NCBI RefSeq assembly: GCF_005144475.1 | Contig: NZ_SWJZ01000064.1 | Coordinates: 1-64,000, forward strand | Direction of reading: 5' to 3' | Length of the DNA stretch: 64,000 bases | DNA from: Rhodobacter capsulatus | Lineage (GTDB): Bacteria; Pseudomonadota; Alphaproteobacteria; Rhodobacterales; Rhodobacteraceae | Shown here: positions 1 to 12,211 of the stretch, piece by piece | Position numbering within the stretch: the stretch's first letter is position 1 | How the letters are laid out: every line of letters starts with the position of its first letter | Notes under the pieces: model-generated | Database searches by the model: none | What the model saw: the letters and a program-made list of their open reading frames with translations, nothing else | Told to the model about the DNA's origin: nothing | Translations under genes and position numbers: made by a program

Positions 1-74
<74 letters not shown>

Positions 75-75
75 G

Positions 76-99
76 TCGCCTCGGGCTTGCCCGAGGCGA
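76..99 (-). terminator. hairpin terminator after bdhA
   Basis: A perfect 11-bp inverted repeat (TCGCCTCGGGC, loop TT, GCCCGAGGCGA) lies seven bases beyond the bdhA stop codon on the minus strand. It is followed on that strand by the G-tract rather than a T-run, so it is a strong stem but not a textbook intrinsic terminator. Confidence 0.55.
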
Positions 100-105
100 A
101 ATCCC

Positions 106-879
106 TCACAGCGCCGTCCAGCCGCCATCCACCGAAATCGTCGTGCCGGTGATCTGCGCCGCCGCTTCGGAACACAGGAACACCGTCGTTCCCCCCAGCT
201 GCTCGACCGTCGCGAATTGCTTCGAGGGCTGGCGCGTCAGCATCACCTCGCGGATCACCGTCTCGCGGTCCATCCCGTGCACCTTCATCTGATCGGGGAT
301 CTGCGCCTCGACCAGCGGCGTCAGCACATAGCCCGGGCAGATCGCATTGCAGGTGATCGGCTCCTCGGCGGTTTCCAGCGCCACCGTCTTCGTCAGCCCC
401 ACGATGCCGTGCTTGGCCGCCACATAGGCGGATTTGAACGGCGAGGCGGTCAGCCCATGCGCCGAGGCGATGTTGACCACCCTGCCCCAACCCGCCGCCC
501 GCATCATCGGCAGCGCCGCCGCCGTGGTGTGAAACGCCGAGGACAGGTTGATCGCCAGAATCGCATCCCATTTCTCGACCGGGAACTGATCCACCGGCGC
601 CACATGCTGGATCCCCGCATTGTTCACCAGAATGTCGCAGCGCCCCGCCTGCGCCACCAGCGCCCGACACTCCGCGCCTTGCGACATGTCCGCCCGGATG
701 TAGCGCGCCGTCACCCCGAATTCGGCGCCAAGCTGCGCGGCCAGGGCGTGATCCTCGGGACGATCGGTGAACGAGTTCAGCACCACATCGGCCCCGGCCC
801 GTGCCAGTTCCCGCGCCACCCCAAGCCCGATCCCCGAATTGGATCCGGTCACGACCGCCGTCTTGCCCTTCAGGCTCAT
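106..879 (-). CDS. bdhA: 3-hydroxybutyrate dehydrogenase (short-chain dehydrogenase)
   Basis: This 257-residue short-chain dehydrogenase is most like D-3-hydroxybutyrate dehydrogenases, which interconvert 3-hydroxybutyrate and acetoacetate with NAD in the cytoplasm during polyhydroxybutyrate turnover. The cofactor-binding TGSNSGIG lies at residues 11-18 and NNAG at 86-89. The catalytic triad is Ser139, Tyr152 (YxxxK) and Lys156, and the C terminus has the family-typical TGTTISVDGGWTAL ending. The start at MSLKGK is preferred over an upstream in-frame codon because GGAGGGAACC directly precedes it. A hairpin follows the stop. Substrate assignment within the large SDR family rests on overall similarity. 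Confidence 0.87.
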   Translation of the reverse strand: MSLKGKTAVVTGSNSGIGLGVARELARAGADVVLNSFTDRPEDHALAAQLGAEFGVTARYIRADMSQGAECRALVAQAGRCDILVNNAGIQHVAPVDQFPVEKWDAILAINLSSAFHTTAAALPMMRAAGWGRVVNIASAHGLTASPFKSAYVAAKHGIVGLTKTVALETAEEPITCNAICPGYVLTPLVEAQIPDQMKVHGMDRETVIREVMLTRQPSKQFATVEQLGGTTVFLCSEAAAQITGTTISVDGGWTAL

Positions 880-954
880 GGTTCCCTCCTCCAGCTGTTG
901 CGCAGAAAGAAGTAACCCCATCGCGCGGTTCCGCAACTGCGAAGAGAGGTGCCA

Positions 955-986
955 AAAGAAAAAGACGCCCGCGCAAGGCGGGCGTC
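955..986 (-). terminator. intrinsic terminator of an unassigned minus-strand transcript
   Basis: GACGCCCGC, loop GCAAG, GCGGGCGTC forms a perfect 9-bp stem at 964-986. On the minus strand it is followed by TCTTTTTCTTTTGG, a good intrinsic terminator. No minus-strand gene ends just upstream of it, because the solute-binding protein gene runs the other way. The transcript it ends would be a short untranslated RNA or a leader of bdhA. Confidence 0.6.
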
Positions 987-1142
987 AAGTCATGAGGCAG
1001 GTTTCATACAGGCAAGAAACCTATCGAGCAGTGATCTCTTTATAGACCCGCACGGCGCTGCTTCCAAGGGAAAAGTTTGCCTGGCCCTGCGGCAGGCGTT
1101 AGCTTGGCGCCTGAAAAGACAGGCAAACGGGAGATTGTTGCG

Positions 1143-2966
1143 ATGCAGGGATCGGTGTTTTTCCGCGCTCTCGCCCTTGTGATATTGGCTTTTGGCGGGG
1201 TTTTGGCAGGCTTTTCGGTGCAGGCCGGGCCGATGCGCGGAATCGCCATGCAGGGGCAGCCCGCGCTGGATCCCGGGCGGATGCACCTGCCCTATGCCGA
1301 CCCGCAAGCGCCTTTCGGCGGGCGGATGCGGATGGGCGAATCGGGAAGTTTCGATTCGCTCAACCCCTGGATCCTGCAGGGACGCCCCGCGCAGGGGATT
1401 TCGGGCTATGTCACCGAATCGCTGATGCTGCGCAGTTTCGACGAGCCCTTCAGCCTGTACGGGCTCTTGGCCGAAACCATCGAGACCGACGAGAGCCGCT
1501 CCTGGGTCGCCTTTACCCTGCGCGCGCAGGCGCGGTTTTCCGATGGCAGCCCGGTCACCGTCGAGGATGTGATCTGGTCCTTCGAGACGATCGGCACCGC
1601 GGGCGGACCGCGCTATCAGACCGCCTGGAAAAAGGTGAAATCGATCCGCCAGACCGGGCCACACAGCCTGCGCATCGACTTCACCGAACCGAACCGGGAA
1701 CTGGTGCTGCTGATGGGCCTGCGCCCCGTCTTGTCGAAGAAGCAGTGGCAAGGCCATGATTTCGCGTCTGAAATGCAGATGATCCCGGTGGGCTCGGGGC
1801 CCTATGTCGTCGAAAAGGTCGACATGGGCCGGTCGATCACGCTCAGGCGCAATCCGGACTGGTGGGGCAAGGATCTGCCGATCACCCAGGGGCTGCATCA
1901 TCTCGATCAGCTGCGCTGGGAATATTTCGGCGATCAGAACGTGATGTTCGAGGCCTTCAAGGCGGGCGAGATCGACCTTTACCGCGAGCTCAATGCCGTG
2001 AACTGGGCTGGCGACTATGATTTCCCGGCCGCGACCGCGGGGCGGATCGTCAAGGACGAGATCGCCCATCACCAGCCCTCGGGGATCAAGGGGCTGGTGA
2101 TGAACACCAGAAAGCCGCTTTTCGCCGATTGGCGGGTGCGGCAGGCGATGATCCTCGCCTTCAACTTCGAATTCGTGAACAAGACGCTGACCGGTGGCCG
2201 TGAGCCGCGGATTTCCTCTTATTTCGCCAATTCGGCGCTGGCGATGCCGCCCGGTCCCGCGACGGGCAAGGTGGCGGAGCTGCTCGCCCCCTTTGCGCCG
2301 GATCTTCTGCCCGGCACGCTGGAAGGCTATGCGCTGCCGGTCGCCGATGGCACGGCGCCAAACCGGCGCAACATGCGCGCGGCGTCGAAATTGCTGGAGG
2401 AAGCGGGCTGGACCGCGGGCGATGACGGCGTCTTGAAGAACGCCGCGGGCATGCCTTTCCGCTTCGAGATCGTGCTGCAGCAGGGCGCGGCCGAATCGCA
2501 CGCCGTGGTCGACATCTATATCGAGGCGCTGCGGCGGCTGGGCATCTTTCCACGGGTGACGGTGGTCGATGACGCGCAGTTTCAGGCGCGCAAGACCGAT
2601 TACGATTTCGACATGACCTGGATGTTCGTCGCCACCTCGCTCTCGCCCGGCAACGAGCAATATCTTTACTGGGGCGCGCAGGGCGCCGACGCGCCCGGCT
2701 CGCGCAACCTGATGGGGATGCATGACCCGGCCGCCGATGCGATGATCGCGGCGCTGCTGGGCGCGCAGACACCCGAGGATTACACCGCCGCGGTGCAGGC
2801 GCTCGATCGCGTGCTGACGGCGGGGCGCTATGTGATTCCGATCTGGTATGCGCCGGTCATGCGGGTCGCGCACAGTCGTGAGCTTCACTTTCCGGCCCGG
2901 GTTCCGCTATACGGGGATTGGCCGGGCGTGACGCCCGATGCATGGTGGCATGAGGCGAAGAAATGA
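1143..2966 (+). CDS. ABC transporter substrate-binding protein, family 5 (YejA/peptide type)
   Basis: This 607-residue periplasmic binding protein belongs to the family 5 (OppA/DppA/YejA) group that captures oligopeptides and related solutes. Residues 1-28 form a Sec signal peptide ending in VQA. The mature part has the family arrangement, with ESGSFDSLNPW near the start, RFSDGSPVTVEDVIWSFE in the middle and the RNPDWWGK segment. Its opening resembles YejA, the microcin C importer component. The ATG at 1143 was chosen because GGGAG precedes it and the signal peptide begins there; an upstream TTG is in frame. No permease or ATPase genes follow. The gene overlaps a tiny lipoprotein gene by ATGA. 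Confidence 0.88.
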   Translation: MQGSVFFRALALVILAFGGVLAGFSVQAGPMRGIAMQGQPALDPGRMHLPYADPQAPFGGRMRMGESGSFDSLNPWILQGRPAQGISGYVTESLMLRSFDEPFSLYGLLAETIETDESRSWVAFTLRAQARFSDGSPVTVEDVIWSFETIGTAGGPRYQTAWKKVKSIRQTGPHSLRIDFTEPNRELVLLMGLRPVLSKKQWQGHDFASEMQMIPVGSGPYVVEKVDMGRSITLRRNPDWWGKDLPITQGLHHLDQLRWEYFGDQNVMFEAFKAGEIDLYRELNAVNWAGDYDFPAATAGRIVKDEIAHHQPSGIKGLVMNTRKPLFADWRVRQAMILAFNFEFVNKTLTGGREPRISSYFANSALAMPPGPATGKVAELLAPFAPDLLPGTLEGYALPVADGTAPNRRNMRAASKLLEEAGWTAGDDGVLKNAAGMPFRFEIVLQQGAAESHAVVDIYIEALRRLGIFPRVTVVDDAQFQARKTDYDFDMTWMFVATSLSPGNEQYLYWGAQGADAPGSRNLMGMHDPAADAMIAALLGAQTPEDYTAAVQALDRVLTAGRYVIPIWYAPVMRVAHSRELHFPARVPLYGDWPGVTPDAWWHEAKK

Positions 2967-3079
2967 CGAAAGCGATCCTTGTGATGGTGCTGGCCGCGGC
3001 GCTTGCGGGGTGCAACACGGTTGCGGGCGTCGGCGCCGACGTGACCGATGGCGCCCACAAGGTGCAAAGCTGGTTCTGA
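2963..3079 (+). CDS. entericidin-like small lipoprotein
   Basis: This 38-codon gene is translationally coupled (ATGA) to the solute-binding protein gene. The peptide starts MTKAILVMVLAAALAGC, a lipoprotein signal peptide with lipobox LAGC and Cys17 as lipidation site. A short mature tail, NTVAGVGADVTDGAHKVQSW plus a final F, follows. Length, lipobox and the NTVxGxGxD core match entericidin A/B-type peptides, which are membrane lipoproteins linked to a toxin-antidote pair in enterobacteria. No partner gene is adjacent here, so only the family resemblance is supported. It is too short to appear in ordinary gene calls. Confidence 0.75.
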   Translation: MTKAILVMVLAAALAGCNTVAGVGADVTDGAHKVQSWF

Positions 3080-3176
3080 TCCGCCCTTCGTGGCGCAGGC
3101 AGAAGTTTCCCTTTTCAGACCGCGATTTGCGGCGCAAGATCGAGACCTGCGGAGGGGCTCGGAGACGGAGGTCGAG

Positions 3177-3494
3177 ATGAAGTGGCATCATGTGCAGGAC
3201 AACTGGCCTGCCTTCTTCGAGGCGATCATCGACCGTTGGCCCGCGGCCGACGAGGCCGAGCTTGACGAGATCGACGGCGATCAGCGCGCCTTCATCGCCT
3301 ATATCATCGAGCTGACCGGGCAAGAGCCCGAGGAAGCCCGGGCCGAGATCCGCGAATGGCTGACCGGGGAATTGCCGTCGGACGTGGTGATGGATCCGCG
3401 GCACGACAATCACTCGATCTCCTTGTCGAAGAAATTCGTGCCCGAGGGCGAGGACGAATACGACGACGATTCGCGCTTCGGCGACGAGGAATGA
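3177..3494 (+). CDS. CsbD-like small acidic protein
   Basis: This 105-residue acidic protein begins with MKWHHVQDNWPAFFEAIIDRW. It has the layout of CsbD/YjbJ stress-response proteins (MNWDxIxGxWxxF, then LDxIxGxxxxxxxxIxxxxG). About 40 extra residues follow, ending in a very acidic, low-complexity tail (residues about 92-105, mostly Asp and Glu). The start codon is preceded by GGAGACGGAG. A longer in-frame reading upstream was rejected because it lacks a ribosome site and runs into the lipoprotein gene. Function is unknown; the family is associated with general stress. Confidence 0.7.
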   Translation: MKWHHVQDNWPAFFEAIIDRWPAADEAELDEIDGDQRAFIAYIIELTGQEPEEARAEIREWLTGELPSDVVMDPRHDNHSISLSKKFVPEGEDEYDDDSRFGDEE

Positions 3495-3559
3495 TCCGGC
3501 ACACGGCAAGCTGATCCCGCACCGCTTGCAACCGCAGGCGGCGCGGCTTAGCAAGGCGC

Positions 3560-5098
3560 ATGCTGTCGATCCATTGCTCCACACCGCTCGCCGCCCCGCC
3601 TGCCGCCTTCAACATGGCGGCGCATGTGCTTGCCTGCGCCGATCAGCTGGCTGATCGCTCGGCGCTGCAGATCGTCGGCCCTTCCGGGGCCGAACGCTGG
3701 TCTTTCGGCCGTCTGGCCGCGGCGGTGCGGGGCACGGGGACCGGGCTTTTGCGCGCAGGGCTCGTGCCCGGCGATCGCGTGCTCTTGCGGCTCGGCAACA
3801 CCCCCGAATTTCCGGTGGCCTTTCTGGGGGCGATTGCCGCGGGTCTGATCCCGGTGCCGACCTCGGCGCAGCTGACCGGGGAAGAGATCACGAAGATGGC
3901 GGCACAAATCGCCCCGGCCGCCGTGGTGGCCGGCGCGGGCGTTTCGCTTCCCGACAATCCGCCGATGATCCTGACTGAGGCAGATCTGAAGCGGTTCGAG
4001 GCCTTGCCGCCTTGCGATTATGAGACGGGCCCGGCCGATCGGCTCGCTTATATCGTCTTCACCTCCGGCACTTCGGGGTCGGCGCGGGCGGTGTGTCATG
4101 CCCATCGCGCGATCTGGGCACGGCAGATGATGCACGAGGGTTGGTATGGGCTGACCGGCTCGGATCGGCTGCTGCATGCCGGGGCGTTCAACTGGACCTA
4201 TACGCTTGGCACCGGGCTGATGGATCCCTGGACGGTCGGGGCCACCGCGCTCATTCCCGCGCCCGGCGTCGATCCCGCCATGCTTCCCTTGTTGCTGCGG
4301 CGCTTCGATGTGACGATTTTCGCTGCTGTGCCAGGCGTTTACCGGCAGCTTTTGAAGCAACATGCGAAACTTGACCTGCCGCGTCTGCGCCATGGCCTGT
4401 CGGCGGGCGAAGCGCTGCCGCGGCTGACCCGGCAGCATTGGACCGAGGCCAGCGGCACCCCGATCTTCGAGGCGCTGGGCATGTCGGAATGCTCGACCTT
4501 CATTTCCTCCTGCCCGGCAAACCCGGCTCCGGAGGGGACGATGGGCTGGCCGCAACCCGGCAGGCAGATCGCGGTGCTGTCGCCCGAGGGCGCCCCGGTG
4601 CCCCGGGGCGAGCCGGGCGAGCTTTCGGTGCATCGCAGCGATCCGGGGCTTTTCCTTGGCTATTGGGGCGCCGAAGCCGAGGCGCGGGCGAAGTTCACCG
4701 CAGATGGGGACTGGTTCCGCACCGGCGACGTCGTGCGGATGACCGAGGCTGGCGCCATCGCCTATCAGGGCCGCGGTGACGACATGATGAACGCGGGCGG
4801 CTTCCGGGTCAGCCCGCTCGAAGTCGAAGCCGCCATGGTCAGCTGTCCCGAAGCGGGCGAGGTGGCCGCGATCGAGCTGCGCCTGTCGGAGGAGACCAGC
4901 CTGATCGCCCTGGCCCATACGGGATCGGCCTCGGCCGAGGTGCTTGCCGCGCATGCCAGCGCACATCTGGCGCGGTACAAGCAGCCCCGGATCTACCAGC
5001 ATTTTCCGGCCCTGCCGCGCAACCGTAACGGCAAGATCGACCGAAAGGCCCTGCGCCAGCTGTGGCCGCCACTTGCAGACAGAGCCTCAACCAAATGA
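3560..5098 (+). CDS. AMP-dependent acyl-CoA synthetase/ligase
   Basis: This 512-residue adenylate-forming enzyme would activate a carboxylic acid to acyl-AMP and then acyl-CoA. The phosphate loop TSGTSGSAR lies at residues 168-176, where the usual GxPK is replaced by GSAR. The adenine-binding region (ALGMSECS), the hinge motif (WFRTGD) and the C-terminal catalytic Lys in NGKIDRK are present. The overall arrangement is closest to benzoate and short-chain acyl-CoA ligases. The stop codon overlaps the start of the DsbA-like gene (ATGA), so the two are probably co-transcribed. The substrate cannot be deduced. Confidence 0.82.
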   Translation: MLSIHCSTPLAAPPAAFNMAAHVLACADQLADRSALQIVGPSGAERWSFGRLAAAVRGTGTGLLRAGLVPGDRVLLRLGNTPEFPVAFLGAIAAGLIPVPTSAQLTGEEITKMAAQIAPAAVVAGAGVSLPDNPPMILTEADLKRFEALPPCDYETGPADRLAYIVFTSGTSGSARAVCHAHRAIWARQMMHEGWYGLTGSDRLLHAGAFNWTYTLGTGLMDPWTVGATALIPAPGVDPAMLPLLLRRFDVTIFAAVPGVYRQLLKQHAKLDLPRLRHGLSAGEALPRLTRQHWTEASGTPIFEALGMSECSTFISSCPANPAPEGTMGWPQPGRQIAVLSPEGAPVPRGEPGELSVHRSDPGLFLGYWGAEAEARAKFTADGDWFRTGDVVRMTEAGAIAYQGRGDDMMNAGGFRVSPLEVEAAMVSCPEAGEVAAIELRLSEETSLIALAHTGSASAEVLAAHASAHLARYKQPRIYQHFPALPRNRNGKIDRKALRQLWPPLADRASTK

Positions 5099-5718
5099 TC
5101 ACGCTTGATATTTTCGCAGACCCGACGTGTCCGTGGTGTTATCTTGCCAAAGCGCAACTGGACCGTGCGCTGGAAGCACGTCCTGGTCACCCGTTTCTGA
5201 TCTCCTGGCATCCGTTTCAGCTCAACCCGACCCTGCCTTCCGAGGGCATGGACCGCGGTGCCTGGTTGCGCGCGCGGTTCGGTGCGCAAGCAGATCAGGC
5301 CGACCTGCCCGTGCTTGAAGCCGCCCGGACCGCCGGGGTTGCGTTGAACCTGCCAATAATCGCCCGCGTGCCCAATACGCTGAACGCCCATCGCCTGCTG
5401 CATTGGGCCGGGATCGAGGGCGCGCAGACCGCCGTCATGGCCGGTTTGCTGCGCGCTTATTGGCGGGATGGGCAGGATATCGGGCAGACCGAAAGCCTTG
5501 TGAAGATCGCCGCCGATGCCGGGCTGGAGCCGACCGTGATCCGTCGTCTGCTCGCCACCGATGCGGATATCGACACCATCAGCTCCCGCGCGGCCCATGC
5601 GCGCGAGCGCGGCATTGCCTCGGTTCCGACGTTCATTCTTGACACCGCCCATGTGATCACGGGCGCCCAGCCCGCCAAGCTCTGGATGCAGATCATCGAC
5701 GAGATCGCCGCGGCGTAG
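5095..5718 (+). CDS. DsbA-family oxidoreductase (FrnE/HCCA isomerase-like)
   Basis: This 207-residue protein has a thioredoxin fold with the active-site motif CPWC at residues 12-15 and the FADPTCPWCYLAK context of FrnE-like proteins. There is no signal peptide, so it acts in the cytoplasm, unlike periplasmic DsbA. The helical insertion (residues about 45-150) and the cis-Pro loop (GIASVPTFIL) match the group. The start overlaps the stop of the acyl-CoA ligase gene, which suggests a shared transcript and perhaps a joint detoxification or catabolic role. It terminates with TAG. Confidence 0.85.
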   Translation: MITLDIFADPTCPWCYLAKAQLDRALEARPGHPFLISWHPFQLNPTLPSEGMDRGAWLRARFGAQADQADLPVLEAARTAGVALNLPIIARVPNTLNAHRLLHWAGIEGAQTAVMAGLLRAYWRDGQDIGQTESLVKIAADAGLEPTVIRRLLATDADIDTISSRAAHARERGIASVPTFILDTAHVITGAQPAKLWMQIIDEIAAA

Positions 5719-5809
5719 CTGCGCAATCCTGCACGGCAATGTGCTGGACTGCGCTCTGGTTTTCGGCGCGCAGTCGGCTATGGTTCTGCGCAACCTTGAA
5801 AGGCTGTGC

Positions 5810-7027
5810 ATGTTTGACCCTCACGCATCTGCGGCGCCCGCCCGCATTCCCGTCTTCGAATTCACCGCGCTCATGGCGCTTCTGGCGGCCACGGTCGCTT
5901 TCTCGATCGATGCCATGTTGCCCGCGCTGCCCGAGATCGCGGCCAAGCTTTCTCCCGAAGCGATCAACCGCGCACAACTGGTCCTGACCTTCTTCGTCCT
6001 TGGCATCGGCGTCGGCACCTTCGTCGCCGGTCCGCTTTCGGATGCGATCGGGCGCAAGCGGACGATCGTCGTCGGCGTGAGCATCTTCGTGATCGGGGCC
6101 GTCATCGGGGCCCAGGCGCAAAGTCTCGAAGTGCTGCTGGCGGCGCGATTCGTTCAGGGCCTTGGCGCCGCCGCCCCGCGGATCGTGCCGATGGCGCTGG
6201 TGCGCGACATGTATTCCGGGCGCGAGATGGCCAAGGTGACCGCCTTCATCATGATGGTCTTCATCCTTGTCCCGGCGCTCGCCCCCTCGGCCGGACAACT
6301 GATCATCGGGGTCGCGGGATGGCGCGGCGTGTTCTATGCCTTCATCCTGTTTGCACTGATCGGCCTCGCCTGGCTCAGCCTGCGTCAACCCGAGACCCTG
6401 ACGCCCGAGCGGCGCCGCCCGCTGCGGGCGGCCTTGCTTTGGGCGGGGACCAAGGAGGTCCTCGGCGATCGCGACGTGCGGCTTTACATCCTGACGATGA
6501 CACTTGGCTTCGGACAGATGTTCGCGCTGCTTTCCTCGTCACAACAATTGTTTGCGGCCTTCGGTGCAGTTGAGAGCTTCCCGAAATGGTTCGCTTTGAT
6601 GGCGATTTTGGCGGGCTCCGGCACGGCTTTCAACGCGCTCTTCGTGATGCGTCTTGGGATGCGCAAGATGGTGCGGGGAACCTATATGATGCAGGTCGTC
6701 TCCTCGGGCGCGATGCTGGCGCTGGTGCTTGGCGGCGCGGTGACACCGCCGCACGGCTTCGTCTTCCTGTTTGCCTGGACGGTCACGGTCTTCATGATGG
6801 CAGGGATCACCTTTGGCAACCTGAACGCGCTGGCGATGCAGCGGATGGGCCATCTGGCCGGTCTGGCGGCCTCGGTCGTCTCGGCGCTCTCGACGATGGG
6901 CGCGGTGCTGATCGCCGCCCCGGTCGGGCTGATGTTCGACGGCACGGCCCTGCCGATCGTCGTCGCGACGCTGACCTGCTCGAGCCTTGCGGTGATCCTG
7001 ATGGGCCTCGTGCGCGAGAACGCCTAG
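5810..7027 (+). CDS. Bcr/CflA-type multidrug efflux MFS transporter
   Basis: This 405-residue major facilitator has about 12 hydrophobic segments and belongs to the DHA1 Bcr/CflA drug:proton antiporters. It carries the family signature between helices 2 and 3 (GPLSDAIGRKRTIV) and the opening PVFEFTALMALLAATVAFSIDAM characteristic of this group. The ATG at 5810 was chosen because it has GAAAGG upstream and starts just before the first helix; two upstream in-frame starts exist at 5741 and 5780. It converges with mfd, and the two stops are only a few bases apart. It ends with TAG. The exported compound is unknown. Confidence 0.85.
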   Translation: MFDPHASAAPARIPVFEFTALMALLAATVAFSIDAMLPALPEIAAKLSPEAINRAQLVLTFFVLGIGVGTFVAGPLSDAIGRKRTIVVGVSIFVIGAVIGAQAQSLEVLLAARFVQGLGAAAPRIVPMALVRDMYSGREMAKVTAFIMMVFILVPALAPSAGQLIIGVAGWRGVFYAFILFALIGLAWLSLRQPETLTPERRRPLRAALLWAGTKEVLGDRDVRLYILTMTLGFGQMFALLSSSQQLFAAFGAVESFPKWFALMAILAGSGTAFNALFVMRLGMRKMVRGTYMMQVVSSGAMLALVLGGAVTPPHGFVFLFAWTVTVFMMAGITFGNLNALAMQRMGHLAGLAASVVSALSTMGAVLIAAPVGLMFDGTALPIVVATLTCSSLAVILMGLVRENA

Positions 7028-7033
7028 GGGGCG

Positions 7034-10480
<3,447 letters not shown>

Positions 10481-10518
10481 GGGCGAGAGGTATCGGAACG
10501 CGCGGACCTGTCAAGGCC

Positions 10519-11052
10519 TCAGCCGAAGGGCGACAGCTGCAGGTTCTGGAACATGCCCCAAAGCGCAGTGAAACAGATCGAGCCCATCCCGATCGCCTGC
10601 ACCGAAACCCGATGCCGCAACAGGATCCGCGCCACCACATCCACCTCGGGCGTCTCGGCCAGAACCGGCTCCAGCCGCGCCGCGGTGCGCAGGCTCAAAA
10701 GCCCGACCCCGCTCAGCGGCACCAGGATCAGCGCCACGGCCTGGGCGAATTCGATCCGGAACACGAAGCCAAGCCCCAGGATCAGGCTGATCAGGAACGA
10801 GGCGACCAGCGTCAGCATCACCCCCGCCTCGCGGCCGATCGACAGCAACCGGCGCACGTTCACCGCGGTCAGCATCAGCATGTCCTCGGCCACGGGGCCG
10901 CCCCTGCGCCGCGCCCGCACGATCAGATCGAAGGGCACGCCCAGAACGTAATGCGAGGCGGTGGACCAGGTCACCGCCAGCGCGATCCAGTACCAGAGGT
11001 TCGAAAACGACCGCATGTCGATCAGGTCGAAGATCGTTTGCAGAATGTCCAA
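10519..11052 (-). CDS. small integral membrane protein of a Rhodobacterales family
   Basis: A protein of 177 residues (165 if the internal ATG at 11016 is used) with about four hydrophobic segments. The conserved-looking core FDLIDMRSFSNLWYWIALAV is, from memory, shared by many Rhodobacterales proteins labelled loosely as a SufBCD-associated component; I know of no experimental support. I prefer the TTG start at 11052 because homologues I recall extend upstream of MRSF, but neither start has a clear ribosome-binding site. It lies upstream of mfd on the same strand and is divergent from hemB. Confidence 0.6.
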   Translation of the reverse strand: MDILQTIFDLIDMRSFSNLWYWIALAVTWSTASHYVLGVPFDLIVRARRRGGPVAEDMLMLTAVNVRRLLSIGREAGVMLTLVASFLISLILGLGFVFRIEFAQAVALILVPLSGVGLLSLRTAARLEPVLAETPEVDVVARILLRHRVSVQAIGMGSICFTALWGMFQNLQLSPFG

Positions 11053-11191
11053 GGTCTTGCCCGCGCGTTGCCTGACCCCGGTTTCGCGCATCGGCGGCGT
11101 GGTTGCAAGCGCGCCTTCGCGCGGGCGCGACAATGCGGGTCTTGAGCCGGTCTGCGATCCGTGGCACCCACGGCGACGAAGGAGACCGCCC

Positions 11192-12190
11192 ATGACCCTG
11201 ATCACCCCCCCCTTTCCCACCAATCGCCTGCGCCGGATGCGCCGCACCGAAGCCCTGCGCGATCTCGCGCAGGAAAACCGCTTGTCGGTCAAGGACTTGA
11301 TCTGGCCGATCTTCATCACCGACGTGCCCGGCGCCGATGTCGAGATCTCCTCGATGCCGGGCGTCGTCCGCCGCACCATGGACGGCGCGCTGAAAGCGGC
11401 CGAGGAAGCCGCGACGCTTGGCATTCCCGCGATCTGTCTCTTCCCCTTCACCGATCCGGCGGTGAAGACCGAGACCTGCGAGATGGCCTGGCAGCATGAC
11501 AATTTCGTCAACCGGGTCATTGCGGCGATGAAGCAGGCGGTGCCCGAGGTCGCGATCATGACCGATATCGCGCTCGATCCCTATAACGCGAACGGCCACG
11601 ATGGTCTGGTGCGCGACGGCATCATCCTGAACGACGAAACCACCGAGGCGCTGGTGAAGATGGCGCTTGCCCAGGCCGAGGCCGGGGCCGACATCCTCGG
11701 GCCCTCCGACATGATGGATGGCCGCGTCGGTGCGATCCGGCAGGCGATGGAGGCCGCCGGTCACAAGGATATCGCCATCCTGAGTTACGCCGCGAAATAT
11801 GCCTCGGCCTTCTATGGCCCGTTCCGCGATGCGGTCGGTGCCTCGGGCGCGCTCAAGGGCGACAAGAAGACCTATCAGATGAACCCCGCCAACAGCGCCG
11901 AGGCCCTGCGCAATGTCGCCCGCGACATCGCCGAGGGCGCCGACATGGTGATGGTGAAGCCGGGCATGCCCTATCTGGACATCTGCCGCCAGGTGAAGGA
12001 CGCCTTCGGGATGCCGACCTATGCCTATCAGGTCTCGGGCGAATATGCGATGCTGATGGCGGCGGTGCAGAACGGCTGGCTCAACCATGACAAGGTGATG
12101 CTGGAAAGCCTGATGGCCTTCCGTCGTGCCGGCTGCGATGGCGTTCTGACCTATTTCGCCCCCGCCGCGGCGAAGCTGATCGGCGCCTGA
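11192..12190 (+). CDS. hemB: porphobilinogen synthase (delta-aminolevulinate dehydratase)
   Basis: This 332-residue enzyme condenses two 5-aminolevulinates to porphobilinogen in tetrapyrrole synthesis, which feeds heme, bacteriochlorophyll and cobalamin. The two active-site lysines are Lys202 (SYAAKYASAFYGPF) and Lys256 (MVKPGMPYLD). The zinc-binding cysteine cluster of the E. coli and yeast type is replaced by TDIALDPYNANGHDG (residues 124-138), so this belongs to the cysteine-free class. The R. capsulatus enzyme is reported to work without a metal. GAAGGAG precedes the ATG. An inverted repeat follows the stop. Confidence 0.96.
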   Translation: MTLITPPFPTNRLRRMRRTEALRDLAQENRLSVKDLIWPIFITDVPGADVEISSMPGVVRRTMDGALKAAEEAATLGIPAICLFPFTDPAVKTETCEMAWQHDNFVNRVIAAMKQAVPEVAIMTDIALDPYNANGHDGLVRDGIILNDETTEALVKMALAQAEAGADILGPSDMMDGRVGAIRQAMEAAGHKDIAILSYAAKYASAFYGPFRDAVGASGALKGDKKTYQMNPANSAEALRNVARDIAEGADMVMVKPGMPYLDICRQVKDAFGMPTYAYQVSGEYAMLMAAVQNGWLNHDKVMLESLMAFRRAGCDGVLTYFAPAAAKLIGA

Positions 12191-12211
12191 CCGCGCATCG
12201 GTTGCCCTTGG

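Noticed and set aside
990-2888. 632-codon open frame on the minus strand opposite the solute-binding protein gene
   Set aside because: Arg/His/Gly-rich composition with no recognisable motif. It is an antisense shadow of a well-supported gene in GC-rich DNA.
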